Positions 24,627 through 34,247 of a stretch of 64,000 nucleotides of DNA are shown here, piece by piece; the stretch's first letter is position 1, and each line of letters starts with the position of its first letter. The stretch is from an uncultured Pseudophaeobacter sp. (GTDB taxonomy: Bacteria; Pseudomonadota; Alphaproteobacteria; Rhodobacterales; Rhodobacteraceae). A program made the position numbers and the translations under genes. Below the pieces are notes generated by a model, which saw only the letters and a program-made list of their open reading frames with translations, was not told where the DNA came from and ran no database searches. The stretch lies in NCBI GenBank assembly GCA_905479575.1, contig CAJQNB010000003.1:1-64000 (forward strand), in the 5' to 3' direction.

Positions 24627-25775
24627 TCAGATCAAATCCTGAGCGGCAAGGGCCCGCTGGATTTCACGACGCACCAGCTTGCGCACATTGCGGGTGATTC
24701 TCTCGCCCAGGGCGCCCTGCAATTCACTGCGCACGATATCAGCAACCAGCTCGCGCAGGCTCTCCTCATCGAGATAGCTTTCTTCCGCAGCATCGTCCCC
24801 CAGGGCGTCCATCGTCGCGCGGGTGACAGCCTCTTCGGCCAGGGCTGCGGCGTCGAAACCGGCGTCGGTTTCATCCTCGGTTTGCGGCGCCGGATCGGCT
24901 TCAAACTCAGCCTCGGCCCCAACTTCTTCCGTGTGATCCTGCCACTCAAGCGTTTCGATATTGGTGCCGGCATAAGGATCACTGGAAGCGCCATCTGGCT
25001 CCCACTGCCCGGTTGAGCGCGCCACTTTGGCCTCCAGCTCGGCTATTTTTTGCACCACCGCAGACACCCGCTGGCTGCCATCCAGCTCATCAGTTTCAGG
25101 CTCAGCCACCTCGGCCTCATCCAGATCCAGGCGCGCGTCATCTGCGTTCTGGCCCTGCTCGGCAACGGTCTCGCTTATCTGTGGAGAAAGCTGCATTTCC
25201 GCCTCGGCTGCGTCCATGGGCGGGCTATCCACGCTGCCAAAGAGCGTCGCCTCAGGGTCGCGCCATGGCGCAGCGTCCGCCGGTTCCGTGCCCTCTGCAG
25301 CCTGCGCAGGCTCAGCCTCTGATTGCTCAGTTGCGCTGTACTGATCGGCAGCCAGGTCGGCATCCCCGTCTACCTCAACGGTGTCATTGGAGCGAAAGGC
25401 AATAACCTCGCCAGGGTCTAATTCTGGCTCAACCTCAAGATCCAAATGGCTGACACCCTGCAGGTCATAGGCAGCCTCCATCCCCCATGACGCCTCAACC
25501 TCAGCCTCAGACGACACATCGACGGCCTCAGGCTGGTCCGAACCCGCCTCGGCTGCATCGCAGGTATCCTCCGCCACCCGCAAAGCAGGTGTCAGAACCA
25601 GACGCGATGTTGGCTTTGCAGGCGCTTGCGGCGCGGAAGCCGACAGGTTGTCCTGCTGGCTGCCCACCGCTGGCCCAGTCACCGGGCGCGGCCCAGAGCG
25701 CCCATCCTCACTCACCAAACGGCGGATTGAGGACAGGACATCTTCGATTTCAGCCTGTGTAACAGGATCGGACAT
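24627..25775 (-). CDS. PopZ-like acidic scaffold protein (candidate)
   Basis: The 382-residue protein has three zones. The N-terminus (about 1-25) reads MSDPVTQAEIEDVLSSIRRL, like the short helix that opens alphaproteobacterial PopZ. The middle (about 30-330) is a long, disordered, Glu/Asp/Ala/Pro-rich region. The C-terminus (about 335-382) is helical and mixed-charge: LRELVADIVRSELQGAL, then RNVRKLVRREIQRALAAQ. Caulobacter PopZ has the same order: helix, acidic linker, helical oligomerisation end (DUF2497). The match is one of architecture and the opening motif, not clear homology throughout. It would act as a pole-organising scaffold. Neighbours give no help. Confidence 0.55.
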   Translation of the reverse strand: MSDPVTQAEIEDVLSSIRRLVSEDGRSGPRPVTGPAVGSQQDNLSASAPQAPAKPTSRLVLTPALRVAEDTCDAAEAGSDQPEAVDVSSEAEVEASWGMEAAYDLQGVSHLDLEVEPELDPGEVIAFRSNDTVEVDGDADLAADQYSATEQSEAEPAQAAEGTEPADAAPWRDPEATLFGSVDSPPMDAAEAEMQLSPQISETVAEQGQNADDARLDLDEAEVAEPETDELDGSQRVSAVVQKIAELEAKVARSTGQWEPDGASSDPYAGTNIETLEWQDHTEEVGAEAEFEADPAPQTEDETDAGFDAAALAEEAVTRATMDALGDDAAEESYLDEESLRELVADIVRSELQGALGERITRNVRKLVRREIQRALAAQDLI

Positions 25776-25895
25776 TGTATTTGAACCACTCTAGCCTTTG
25801 CGACAAGTGTAGCTCTCCTGCCGCAATCGCACAACATTTAGAGAGACTTTTAGTTTCGACACGGGATGGTTTCTAAACAGGCCCTTTTGCCCGGC

Positions 25896-27311
25896 CTAGT
25901 TTTTACCCAAGGCCCGCAGCACCCGGTCCAAATCCCGGCTTTGACGGCTGAGCTGCGCTGGCGCCTCTTTGACCAGATTATAATACAGGGTCGGATCATA
26001 AATCTCGACCGCAAGACCCAGGTGTTCTGCCGTCAAAAGCCCCTGTGCTTGCAGCAAGGAATAGGCCGCCGTGGCCTGGCTGGCCCGTGCCTGCACCCGC
26101 GCTGTCAGCGCGTTCAGCAGATCCTGTTCCGCCTGCAACACGTCCAGCGTGGTGCGCGCGCCCAATGTGGCCTCTTCGCGGATACCGTCAAAGGCCACCT
26201 GTGCTGCCCGTACGCTCTCATTCGACGACACCAGACTGGCGGTCGCAGCCTCTAAGGTAACATAGGCCTCGGCAACATCCTGAGCCACCGCACGCTGTGT
26301 CGAAATCAACACGCCCCGCGTCGCATCAGCGCTCGCCATGGCAGACCGCACCGATGAGGCCAGAGCACCACCAGCATAAAGCGGCTGGCTGTAGGTGATG
26401 CTGCCGCCAGTGCTGTCAGATTCAAAACTATTGCTAAAGCTGTTTGTGGCAGAGATTTCCGCCCCCAGCTTGATACTTGGCCCCAGACCTTTTCGCGCCG
26501 CATCCGTGGCGAAATCAGCTGCCTTAACAGCATGCTGCTGTCCCAGCAGATTGGGATGATTGCGCACGGCAATGGATTCTGCTGCCTGAAGGGATGCAAC
26601 CCGTTTGGGCAAGGGAGGTTGTCCTGCTGTTGCGCCAATAGGGTGACCAACCGCCTCCACATAAGAGGCCTGCGCCGACAGCAAATCGCCGCGACTTTGG
26701 ATCAGGGTCGCGCGGGCAGAAGCCAGGCGGCTCTGCGCCAATGCAACATCCGTGCGGGTCACCTCCCCCACTTCAAATCGATCCTGCGAAGCCTTTAGCT
26801 CTTCCTGCAACAGGCGCAGGTTGTTGCCCTGCAGCCGCACCGTCTCTTGTTGCAAAAGGACGTTTACATAGGCCTGCACTGCACCAAACAGCACCTGTTG
26901 TTCGACGTTTAGCAAGCTTTGGCGGGTCGCCAGAACGGTTTGTTGCGCCGCAAGCTGCTTGAGCTTTGTCGCCCCACCATCATAGAGCAACAGTTCCAAA
27001 GCCAGGCCCGTCGTCAGCTGGTCCACACTCGAAGAGGGCGACTGGCCATTCACAGTATGTGTGTTCTGCGTGCTGGCTCTGATGGTCCAATTGACGATCG
27101 GACGCAGGCCAGCAACAGCGGCTGCGACGTTTTCATCCTGAACCCGCAACAAGGCCCGGTTCTGCTCCAGCAACCCGCTGTTTTTATAAGCGCCAATCAG
27201 CGCGTCGGACAGATTGTCCGCACTCGCGGGTTTTGGCAGCGCAAAAGCAAGCGCCACAGAGCCTGCAAATACAAACGTCTTTAACAAACTTGCCGAATTC
27301 TTCTTCAACAT
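25896..27311 (-). CDS. tolC: TolC-family outer-membrane channel protein
   Basis: The 471-residue protein has a signal peptide (about residues 1-31, ending PASA) and two outer-membrane-efflux repeats of long coiled helices, seen in the first half (AQSRLASARATLIQSRGDL) and the second (VLQAEQDLLNALTARVQA). TolC proteins form trimeric outer-membrane ducts for type I secretion and efflux pumps. It lies downstream of pcm on the same strand after 242 bp, a common pairing in Rhodobacteraceae. No inner-membrane partner is adjacent. Confidence 0.92.
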   Translation of the reverse strand: MLKKNSASLLKTFVFAGSVALAFALPKPASADNLSDALIGAYKNSGLLEQNRALLRVQDENVAAAVAGLRPIVNWTIRASTQNTHTVNGQSPSSSVDQLTTGLALELLLYDGGATKLKQLAAQQTVLATRQSLLNVEQQVLFGAVQAYVNVLLQQETVRLQGNNLRLLQEELKASQDRFEVGEVTRTDVALAQSRLASARATLIQSRGDLLSAQASYVEAVGHPIGATAGQPPLPKRVASLQAAESIAVRNHPNLLGQQHAVKAADFATDAARKGLGPSIKLGAEISATNSFSNSFESDSTGGSITYSQPLYAGGALASSVRSAMASADATRGVLISTQRAVAQDVAEAYVTLEAATASLVSSNESVRAAQVAFDGIREEATLGARTTLDVLQAEQDLLNALTARVQARASQATAAYSLLQAQGLLTAEHLGLAVEIYDPTLYYNLVKEAPAQLSRQSRDLDRVLRALGKN

Positions 27312-27553
27312 CGGTCGCCCTATTCGTTTGCCGCGCCGCCAGCCGCGGGAGTTTTGTTATGCTTCAGCTCATACCTGCTGTATGGGCTGTTCGTCTTCTT
27401 TGTCCTCACCTCATGCAGTGCCAGTAGATCTGGGCACGGCATCACGGGCAAAAAACTGCCAACCCGTTTCTATTACAGGATGTCACAGGCCAGATCCGCC
27501 AGTGCAGGTTCAAAATATGGCCCCGCATTTAGGCTGATCTTTTTGCCCCGACC

Positions 27554-28207
27554 TCACAGAGAAAAGGCTGGGGCGCGTTCAAACCCAGGCATGACCTCGG
27601 CGCCGGCATTAAATTCAAAGCGCCAGGAGATCTGCCCCCCCTGTTTATAGCCAACCTTTACCTCGCCCAGCGAGCCGCGCATGAAGATCGCGGCAATACG
27701 GCCGCCATCCTTGAGCTGCTGCAGCAGCGCGGCGGGCAGCTCTTCGACGCCGCCCTGCACCATGATGACGTCATAGGGGCCATGTTCAGCGGCGCCTTCT
27801 TTCAGCGGGCCGACGTGCACAATGGCATTGTCGGCGCCAGCCTCGGACAGCTGCGCCTGCGCATCGGCGGACATGGTCTCATCTTCTTCGACACCGATCA
27901 CCATCTCGGCCATTTGCGCCGCGACGGCCGTGGAGTAGCCCAAAGCACAGCCGACATCCAATACCAGCTCATCCCGCTGAATATCCAACGCATCCAGCAT
28001 CTTTGCCAGCGTACGGACTTCAATCAGGGTGCGCTGCCCCCCAAGGTCCATATTTCGATCCGCATAGGCCCCTTCACGCTGTGCATCAGGGACAAAATCC
28101 TCACGCGCAACAGAAAGCAGGGCCTCAATGATCGGGTATTTGGTCACGTCCGAAGGACGAACCTGGGTGTCAACCATCATACGGCGACGTTCGGCAAAGT
28201 CAGTCAT
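27554..28207 (-). CDS. pcm: Protein-L-isoaspartate O-methyltransferase family protein
   Basis: The 217-residue SAM-dependent methyltransferase has motif I ELVLDVGCALGYSTAVAA, the VRPSDVTKYPI segment near the N-terminus and the acidic motif GVEEDE. Family members repair isoaspartyl residues in damaged proteins. The first glycine-rich loop has GCALGYS where many Pcm proteins have GTGSGY, so some proteins of this subgroup may have diverged in activity. It is upstream of tolC on the same strand. Confidence 0.85.
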   Translation of the reverse strand: MTDFAERRRMMVDTQVRPSDVTKYPIIEALLSVAREDFVPDAQREGAYADRNMDLGGQRTLIEVRTLAKMLDALDIQRDELVLDVGCALGYSTAVAAQMAEMVIGVEEDETMSADAQAQLSEAGADNAIVHVGPLKEGAAEHGPYDVIMVQGGVEELPAALLQQLKDGGRIAAIFMRGSLGEVKVGYKQGGQISWRFEFNAGAEVMPGFERAPAFSL

Positions 28208-28320
28208 AAGCTAAACTCTTTTGTTCAGTCTGTTTGCAGGAGTTGTGCCATATCGCTCCATATACGGCAACGGCCCATAGTGACCCTAAGGGCGAATTGC
28301 CAACCATGTTGCCGCAGCAC

Positions 28321-28830
28321 CTATTTCTTTTTCACAAACTTGGTCAAAATAACGATCCGCTGGCCTTCAACCCGGCCCTCGATATGTTCGGGATTGTCCT
28401 GCACCAGCGAAATGCCACGCACCGGCGTGCCGCGCTTGGCGGTAAAGCCCGCCCCCTTGACCGGCAGATCCTTGATCAGGACCACATTGTCACCCGCCGC
28501 AAGCGCCGCGCCGTTGCTGTCAACATGGCCGCCACCGGTGCTCTCATTGTCGGCCCAGGCCCGCGTTTCCTCATCCAGCCACAGCTGATCGGCCAGATCC
28601 CGCGCCCAGTCATTTTCCGAAAGCCGCGCCAGCAGCCGGGTCGCCAGAACCTGCACTGCGGGTTCCTGTGACCACATTGACGAGGCCAGACAGCGCCAGT
28701 GATCGGGATTCAGCTCGCCATCAATCTGTGTCTGACAGGTATCGCAGATCTGCACGCCAGCCTCTTCGGGGCCACCAACAACAGCAAAAAACCGGGTCGA
28801 ACCCTCGGCAGAGCACAAATCACAAGACAT
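28321..28830 (-). CDS. phnA: PhnA-domain zinc-ribbon protein
   Basis: The protein (169 aa) opens with a zinc ribbon (CDLC at about 4-7 and CDTC at about 29-32) and ends with the PhnA domain, including DSNGAALAAGDNVVLIKDL and KRGTPVRGI. PhnA is named from the E. coli phn region but is not needed for phosphonate breakdown; the function of this family is poorly defined. GGAGATTT lies before the ATG. The adjacent minus-strand genes are unrelated housekeeping functions. Confidence 0.88.
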   Translation of the reverse strand: MSCDLCSAEGSTRFFAVVGGPEEAGVQICDTCQTQIDGELNPDHWRCLASSMWSQEPAVQVLATRLLARLSENDWARDLADQLWLDEETRAWADNESTGGGHVDSNGAALAAGDNVVLIKDLPVKGAGFTAKRGTPVRGISLVQDNPEHIEGRVEGQRIVILTKFVKKK

Positions 28831-28957
28831 GGGGAAATCTCCAAAAGAAAAGCCTCCCCTGCCTTACCGCCTTCCCATCGGGATGAAAAGCCACCCAGAG
28901 CAACTGCGCCGCGACCAAACGCGCAGCACTCTTGCCGCCCCCGAAAGCCCCCCTGCC

Positions 28958-29272
28958 TCAGGCGGCGCAGCCACTGCAAAAGGGCGTCGCAGGCAGCAAA
29001 TCCAGACGTTTTTCCGCAATTTGATCGCCACAGATCTGGCAATAGCCGTAAGTCCCCTCGACCAAGCGCGCCAGCGCTGCATCAATCCGGCGCAGCTCGT
29101 CCATCTCATTGAGACCAAGCGCTTCCAGCACCTCATCCCCCTGGCGCTCAGACGAGCGATCCTCCCAGTCTTTTGGCATCGGCGCATCCAAAGCATGTTC
29201 GACCTCGCGCAAATGCCCGGCCAAGGCCAACCTGCGTGTTTCAAGTGCGTCCTTACGTGCTGCAAAATCCAT
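28958..29272 (-). CDS. TraR/DksA-type C4 zinc-finger protein
   Basis: The 104-residue protein has a charged helical N-terminal half (ALETRRLALAGHLREVEHAL) and a C-terminal DksA/TraR zinc finger with CQICGD and CSGCAA cysteines. It is much shorter than DksA and lacks the long coiled-coil tip with paired Asp residues, so it resembles the short DksA-like proteins that bind RNA polymerase in alphaproteobacteria. I prefer ATG 29272, which has a GGGAGG sequence upstream, to a TTG at 29287. Confidence 0.82.
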   Translation of the reverse strand: MDFAARKDALETRRLALAGHLREVEHALDAPMPKDWEDRSSERQGDEVLEALGLNEMDELRRIDAALARLVEGTYGYCQICGDQIAEKRLDLLPATPFCSGCAA

Positions 29273-29287
29273 CTCTAAACCTCCCAA

Positions 29288-29627
29288 GTCAGCGCCATTG
29301 GGCCACTATACCTAAGGCCAATGTTACGGCATTGACCGATGTCAAAAACACTCGCGGGATCTGGGGAGTTGCGCGCGCTTGACACCAGGAAGCCCCCAAA
29401 TGCGCGATCTGTGATCCGCACGCCCAAATTTGGGGCTGATAAATGAGAGTGGAATACGGCTTGCGGCCCCAGAGTGGCTCGACATCAAAGCGCAGGTCGG
29501 TGCCCTCCCTTGGGGAGGGGGAGGCGCTGCCCGGTCTGACGACCAGCCATTCCTATAGTTATTTAGCCAAGCCCTCAGCCATACCACGGCATGGCGAAGC
29601 GTTTGCCGAGCAGGCTCAGGCTGGTGC
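29288..29627. other. Intergenic region between the zinc-finger gene and lepA, no gene seen
   Basis: About 340 bp without a supportable coding frame. It includes a GC-rich stretch near 29500-29550 (GGGGAGGGGGAGGCGCTGCC) resembling one at 62560-62595, so the two may be copies of a degenerate intergenic repeat. I see no tRNA or clear terminator. Confidence 0.5.
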
Positions 29628-31427
29628 TCAGCTATCCATTTTCAGGGCTGAAATAAACGCTTCTTGCGGGATGTCGACCTTGCCGAACTGACGCATCTTC
29701 TTCTTACCCTTCTTCTGCTTCTCCAGCAGTTTCTTCTTCCGGGTTGCGTCGCCGCCATAACATTTGGCCGTCACGTCCTTGCGCATCGCTGACAGGGTCT
29801 CGCGCGCGATTACCTTGCCGCCAATGGCCGCCTGGATCGGGATCTTGAACATATGGCGCGGGATCAGGTCTTTCAGCTTTTCCACCATGGCCCGGCCCCG
29901 GGCCTCAGCGCGGTCACGGTGCACCATCATCGACAGCGCATCCACTGGCTCGTCGTTCACCAGCACTGACATCTTGACCAGATTGTCGGTTTGATAGCCC
30001 GTCAGCTGATAGTCAAAGGAGGCATAGCCCTTGGTCACCGACTTGAGCCTGTCGTAGAAATCAAACACCACCTCGTTGAGCGGCAGGTCATAGACGGCCA
30101 TGGCACGGCTGCCGGCATAGGTCAGATCCAGCTGGATACCACGCCGGTCCTGACACAGCTTCAGCACATCGCCCAGATACTCATCCGGCACCAGAATGGT
30201 CGCCTTGATGCGCGGCTCTTCCAGGTGGTCCACATGGGTCAGGTCGGGCATATCAGCCGGGTTGTGCAGCTCGATCATGGTCTCGTCACGCATATAGATA
30301 TGATAGACCACCGACGGCGCCGTGGTGATCAGCTCGATATCATACTCGCGCTCCACCCGGTCGCGGATCACCTCAAGGTGCAACAGGCCCAGGAAGCCAC
30401 AGCGGAAGCCAAAGCCCAGCGCCGCCGAGGTTTCCATCTCAAAGCTAAAGGAGGCGTCATTCAGCGCCAGCTTGTCAATGGCATCGCGCAGGTCTTCAAA
30501 CTCGGAGCTGTCAACCGGGAACAGGCCACAGAACACCACCGGCTGCGCAGGCTTAAAGCCCGGCAAGGCATCGTCGGTGCCTTTTTTCTCATGGGTAATG
30601 GTATCGCCCACACGGGTGTCGCGCACCTGTTTGATCGAGGCCGTCAGGAAGCCAATTTCGCCCGGTCCCAACTCGTCAATCACCGCCATTGCCGGGCGGA
30701 ACACGCCGATCCGGTCTACATGGTGGGTGGAGCCATTGGAGAGCATCTTGATCCGCTCACCCTTTTTCAGCACCCCGTCCATGATCCGCACCAGAACGAT
30801 CACGCCCAGATAGGCGTCATACCAGCTGTCCACCAGCATCGCCTTCAGCGGCGCATCGCGGGTGCCGGTTGGGGCGGGCAGCTCATTGACGATGGCCTCC
30901 AGCGTTTCATGGATGCCCTGCCCGGTCTTGGCCGAAACCTGAATAGCGCCAGTGGCCTCGATGCCGATAACATCTTCGATCTGTTCCGCCACCCGGTCAC
31001 AATCCGAGGCCGGCAGGTCGATCTTGTTCAGCACCGGCACGATCTCGTGGTCGGCCTCCATGGCGTGATAGACATTGGCCAAGGTCTGCGCCTCAACGCC
31101 CTGGGTACTGTCCACCACCAAAAGCGAGCCTTCAACGGCGCGCATCGAGCGGGAGACCTCATAGGCAAAATCCACGTGACCCGGCGTGTCGATGAGGTTG
31201 AGCACATAGGTCTCGCCGTCATCCGCCTTGTAATCAATCCGTACTGTGTTGGCCTTGATGGTGATGCCACGCTCGCGCTCGATATCCATACTATCAAGCA
31301 GCTGCGCCTTCATATCACGATCCTCCACCGTGCCCGTCTCTTGGATGAGCCGGTCAGCGAGGGTGGATTTGCCATGGTCGATATGGGCGACAATGGAGAA
31401 ATTGCGGATTTTGGCGAGATCAGTCAT
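29628..31427 (-). CDS. lepA: Elongation factor 4 (LepA back-translocase GTPase)
   Basis: The 599-residue protein is a translational GTPase. G1 is [10 protein letters not shown] (about residues 14-23), G2/G3 include GITIK and [12 protein letters not shown], and NKIDLP is G4. The C-terminal region [20 protein letters not shown] and the basic [20 protein letters not shown] are specific to LepA. ATG 31427 begins the conserved [11 protein letters not shown]; upstream codons to 31463 are not conserved. It is divergent from the alanine-rich protein gene, with a gap of about 100 bp. Confidence 0.97.
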   Translation of the reverse strand: MTDLAKIRNFSIVAHIDHGKSTLADRLIQETGTVEDRDMKAQLLDSMDIERERGITIKANTVRIDYKADDGETYVLNLIDTPGHVDFAYEVSRSMRAVEGSLLVVDSTQGVEAQTLANVYHAMEADHEIVPVLNKIDLPASDCDRVAEQIEDVIGIEATGAIQVSAKTGQGIHETLEAIVNELPAPTGTRDAPLKAMLVDSWYDAYLGVIVLVRIMDGVLKKGERIKMLSNGSTHHVDRIGVFRPAMAVIDELGPGEIGFLTASIKQVRDTRVGDTITHEKKGTDDALPGFKPAQPVVFCGLFPVDSSEFEDLRDAIDKLALNDASFSFEMETSAALGFGFRCGFLGLLHLEVIRDRVEREYDIELITTAPSVVYHIYMRDETMIELHNPADMPDLTHVDHLEEPRIKATILVPDEYLGDVLKLCQDRRGIQLDLTYAGSRAMAVYDLPLNEVVFDFYDRLKSVTKGYASFDYQLTGYQTDNLVKMSVLVNDEPVDALSMMVHRDRAEARGRAMVEKLKDLIPRHMFKIPIQAAIGGKVIARETLSAMRKDVTAKCYGGDATRKKKLLEKQKKGKKKMRQFGKVDIPQEAFISALKMDS

Positions 31428-31525
31428 GATCAGGCATATGATTTGGATTCTTGTCTTGGTCAAGCGCGCGTCTATGCTGCGGTGAAGTTATTTCACCAAA
31501 TCGACAGTCAAAGGCGAATTTGAAC

Positions 31526-32566
31526 GTGGCAGATGTGGACAAGATCGTAGATTTAGACCAGCTGGAAACCTGGCTGCAAACCCAGGATGTGCGGATCAGC
31601 CGCGCCATCGCCGCCCGCGCATCCCTGCGCAGCCTGCCCACGCTCATGGCAGTATCCGATCAAATCATCAACAAAACCGCAGGCGCCGAATTGCTTTTAG
31701 CTGGACTACGGGCGACGCTCATATCCGGGGTTGCGAGCACCTGCCCAACCCCAGATATGAAGCGAATAGAAGCCGCCGCCCGCTCCGCCGCCCTCTCCTC
31801 CGCCGCCCGCTCCGCCCGCTCCGCCGCCCGCTCCGCCGCCGCCAACGCCGCCGCCAACGCCGCCGTATTTTCAGATGCCAAAGCTGCAAAAAACGGCGAT
31901 CCTCATCAAATCTTCACAGGGGCGCTTTGGCCCCGCCCACAAGGCGCAGAAAACCTGCTCACCATGTGGGAGACATTTGCGGCGCTCCATGATCCGACAG
32001 GCATTTGGACGTTTTGGCGCGACTGGTATCGCGGCATGCTCACCGGCGCGCCCATGGATTGGGACCTGCAATTGCAGGTGGCCCTGATCAAGGATGAGAT
32101 CTGGGAGGCAGGTCCCGAAGACGTCGCCAAGGAAATCGAGCGCATTCAGGCGAAGTTTGAGTTGGAGCAAGAGGTCAAGCGCCTCAAAGAAGAACTCACG
32201 GCTCTGAAACAAGCCACCAGCTCTCCGCTAATCGGTGACAATGGCGGGCCACCGCTGGATGCCCTGCCCGCCAAGGCCTTCAAGAAGGATATTTTGCTGC
32301 TCTGGGATGATCTCGACACTTTAGAAGCAGAGATTGCCACCCCCGCGCCCTCGCCTGCCATTCTCAAGCGCATTGCAAAATCGCTCTCCGAAATAGCAAT
32401 GCGCATCGCAGCCTACTGTGGTGCAACACTGGACGTGGCGATCAAGGCCGGCGCCAAAACCATTGGGGCAGCCACAGGCGGGTTGGTTGTGGCGGACTAC
32501 GTTCAACCCGAAACAATCCAAGCCGCCGCCCAGGCAATAACCAAATTCCTCGCCACACTTCCCTGA
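31526..32566 (+). CDS. Uncharacterised protein with an Ala/Arg/Ser repeat tract and a GDNGGPPLD motif
   Basis: I do not recognise the family. From GTG 31526 the protein has 346 residues (a TTG at 31520 is possible; AAGG precedes both). Residues about 82-113 form a low-complexity Ala/Arg/Ser then Ala/Asn run encoded by near-repeats of CCGCCCGCTCCG. Residues about 202-230 predict a coiled coil (EIERIQAKFELEQEVKRLKE). The next segment, SPLIGDNGGPPLD (about 233-245), matches a short motif often seen in alphaproteobacterial and phage hypothetical proteins as (I)GHNGGPPLD. The C-terminus is a helical, weakly hydrophobic domain. It is probably monocistronic. Codon use in the repeat differs from its surroundings, suggesting slippage expansion. 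Confidence 0.7.
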   Translation: MADVDKIVDLDQLETWLQTQDVRISRAIAARASLRSLPTLMAVSDQIINKTAGAELLLAGLRATLISGVASTCPTPDMKRIEAAARSAALSSAARSARSAARSAAANAAANAAVFSDAKAAKNGDPHQIFTGALWPRPQGAENLLTMWETFAALHDPTGIWTFWRDWYRGMLTGAPMDWDLQLQVALIKDEIWEAGPEDVAKEIERIQAKFELEQEVKRLKEELTALKQATSSPLIGDNGGPPLDALPAKAFKKDILLLWDDLDTLEAEIATPAPSPAILKRIAKSLSEIAMRIAAYCGATLDVAIKAGAKTIGAATGGLVVADYVQPETIQAAAQAITKFLATLP

Positions 32567-32697
32567 TCAGACAAAACCCGGCAAAAACCTGCGCATTTCT
32601 GAATGGTTTTTAACCAATATTGAATCTCGTCGCGCCTTTCGCCATATTCGCTCAAATCCGGGCATGCGATCCGGGGCTAAAACACAAGGGACATCTG

Positions 32698-33039
32698 ATG
32701 ACATTGCTGCCCACCTCCCTGCGCTCTGCGGGGCTTTGTGCCGTATTGGCCGCCCAAGTCTTCACCGCGCAGATGGTTCTGGTGCAGCCTGCCCAGGCTG
32801 GTGCCATTGAACGCGCCTGCCGCAGTTCTGATCGCTCTGCCGTCAGCCCCTCCCTGTGTCGCTGCATCCAGAAGGTGGCCAATGTACAGCTGACCTCCTC
32901 TGAGCGCAAAACCGTCTCTAGATGGTTTGGCGATCCCCATCAGGCCCAGGTGGTGCGCCAGTCCAGCAACCACCGCGATGAACAGCTGTGGCAGCGCTAT
33001 AAGCTCTTTGGCGATACCGCTGCCAAAATCTGCGGTTAA
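32698..33039 (+). CDS. Small secreted protein, conserved in Rhodobacteraceae, function unknown
   Basis: The 113-residue protein has a signal peptide (about residues 1-32, ending PAQA) and a small mature domain with cysteines in ACRSSDRSAVSPSLCRCIQ and a last Cys two residues from the end, likely making disulfides in the periplasm. Similar proteins are sometimes labelled arginine transporter in databases, which the sequence does not support. ACAAGGGAC precedes ATG 32698. No operon partner is visible. Confidence 0.7.
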   Translation: MTLLPTSLRSAGLCAVLAAQVFTAQMVLVQPAQAGAIERACRSSDRSAVSPSLCRCIQKVANVQLTSSERKTVSRWFGDPHQAQVVRQSSNHRDEQLWQRYKLFGDTAAKICG

Positions 33040-33266
33040 CCACCAGCTGTTTGCCCCTGCTGCGCAACGCAATAGATTTTACAAAACTAAATCGCTGCGC
33101 CTGTGCAACGGCCTCTCCCCATGCCCCCACAGGTACGGCGCCGCTAGGCTGATCCTGCGCTGCCCTGCACCGCGTTAGGGGGAACAGCAGCCAGATTAGC
33201 CCCCTTGACCCTGCGGCAGGCGGTGGGGAAACTACGCTGAGATAATAGTTTTGTTGGAGTAACGGT

Positions 33267-34238
33267 ATGTTGATCAAAGGGGTCACCCTCAGGGGGCTCG
33301 AGGTGTTCGAGGCCCTGGCAAAGACCGGATCCGTTGCTCAGACCGCCGAAGTGACAGGGTTGAGCCAACCTGCTGTCAGCCAACAACTGCGAAACCTTGA
33401 AAAGGCGCTGGGAACGGATCTTGTCGATCACGGCCGCCGCCCCATGGTGCCAACCTCCGCCGGGCGCAATTTCCTGGCCCGCACACAGGCGGTGCTGTCC
33501 GAGCTGCGCCTGGCGCAGAGCGAGTTGTCGATGATGGATCTGAGCCACCTGCCGGCGCTCTCCATCGGGTTGATTGATGACTTTGACAACGATCTGACCC
33601 CACGCCTGGCCACCGCCCTTGCCGAAAGCCTCACCGAGTGCCGCTTCAAGATGATCACCGCCTCCAGCCATGACATCCTGCGCGCCATTGAGGCGGATGA
33701 GATCCACCTGGCAGTGACCGCCACCACCGACGAGCCACAGCAGGGGTTGATCGAGTTCCCCCTGGTGCGCGATCCGTTTATTCTGGTCACCCCCAAGGGT
33801 TTTATTCACGACCCACAGGCGCCGATTGGCCAGCTCGAACAGCTGCCGTTTCTGCGCTATGCCGCTGACCAGATGATCTCGCAACAAATCGAGGCGCAGA
33901 TCAGCCAGCAAGACATAACCTTTGAAAACCGCTTTGAGGTTGGCTCCCACCTGGCGCTGATGGCCATGGTGGCCCGCCATATTGGCTGGGCGGTGACAAC
34001 GCCACTTGGCTATATGCGGGCGGCCCGGTTCCATGATGACATCGACGCCTTGCCGCTGCCCTTTGGCAAGGCTGCGCGGCGGATTTCCCTCTTCGCCAGC
34101 AAGGACTGGGCCGACCAATTGCCCCGCACCGTTGCCCAAACCACCAAAGGCCTGATTAAGCGCCAGATGGTAAATCCAGCCATCGTCAAGCTGCCTTGGC
34201 TGGCGCAGGATTTTCAAGTGCTAGACGAGTTGAGCTGA
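33267..34238 (+). CDS. LysR-family transcriptional regulator
   Basis: The 323-residue protein has a LysR helix-turn-helix (about residues 6-64: LRGLEVFEALAKTGSVAQTA and LSQPAVSQQLRNLEKALGTD) and a substrate-binding domain to about residue 295. TTGGAGTAACGGT precedes the ATG. There is no divergent partner: upstream is a gene on the same strand, and downstream genes point the other way, so its target cannot be read from position. It is not closely similar to the LysR at 3145. Confidence 0.88.
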   Translation: MLIKGVTLRGLEVFEALAKTGSVAQTAEVTGLSQPAVSQQLRNLEKALGTDLVDHGRRPMVPTSAGRNFLARTQAVLSELRLAQSELSMMDLSHLPALSIGLIDDFDNDLTPRLATALAESLTECRFKMITASSHDILRAIEADEIHLAVTATTDEPQQGLIEFPLVRDPFILVTPKGFIHDPQAPIGQLEQLPFLRYAADQMISQQIEAQISQQDITFENRFEVGSHLALMAMVARHIGWAVTTPLGYMRAARFHDDIDALPLPFGKAARRISLFASKDWADQLPRTVAQTTKGLIKRQMVNPAIVKLPWLAQDFQVLDELS

Positions 34239-34247
34239 GCTGGCGTT

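Noticed and set aside
29991-31523. A 510-codon open frame antisense to lepA
   Set aside because: Same reason: lepA is clear on the other strand, and the antisense product has no recognisable domain.
31772-31866. Repeats that might be a CRISPR array
   Set aside because: Units are about 12 bp without spacers and keep one coding frame. They encode an Ala/Arg/Ser tract.
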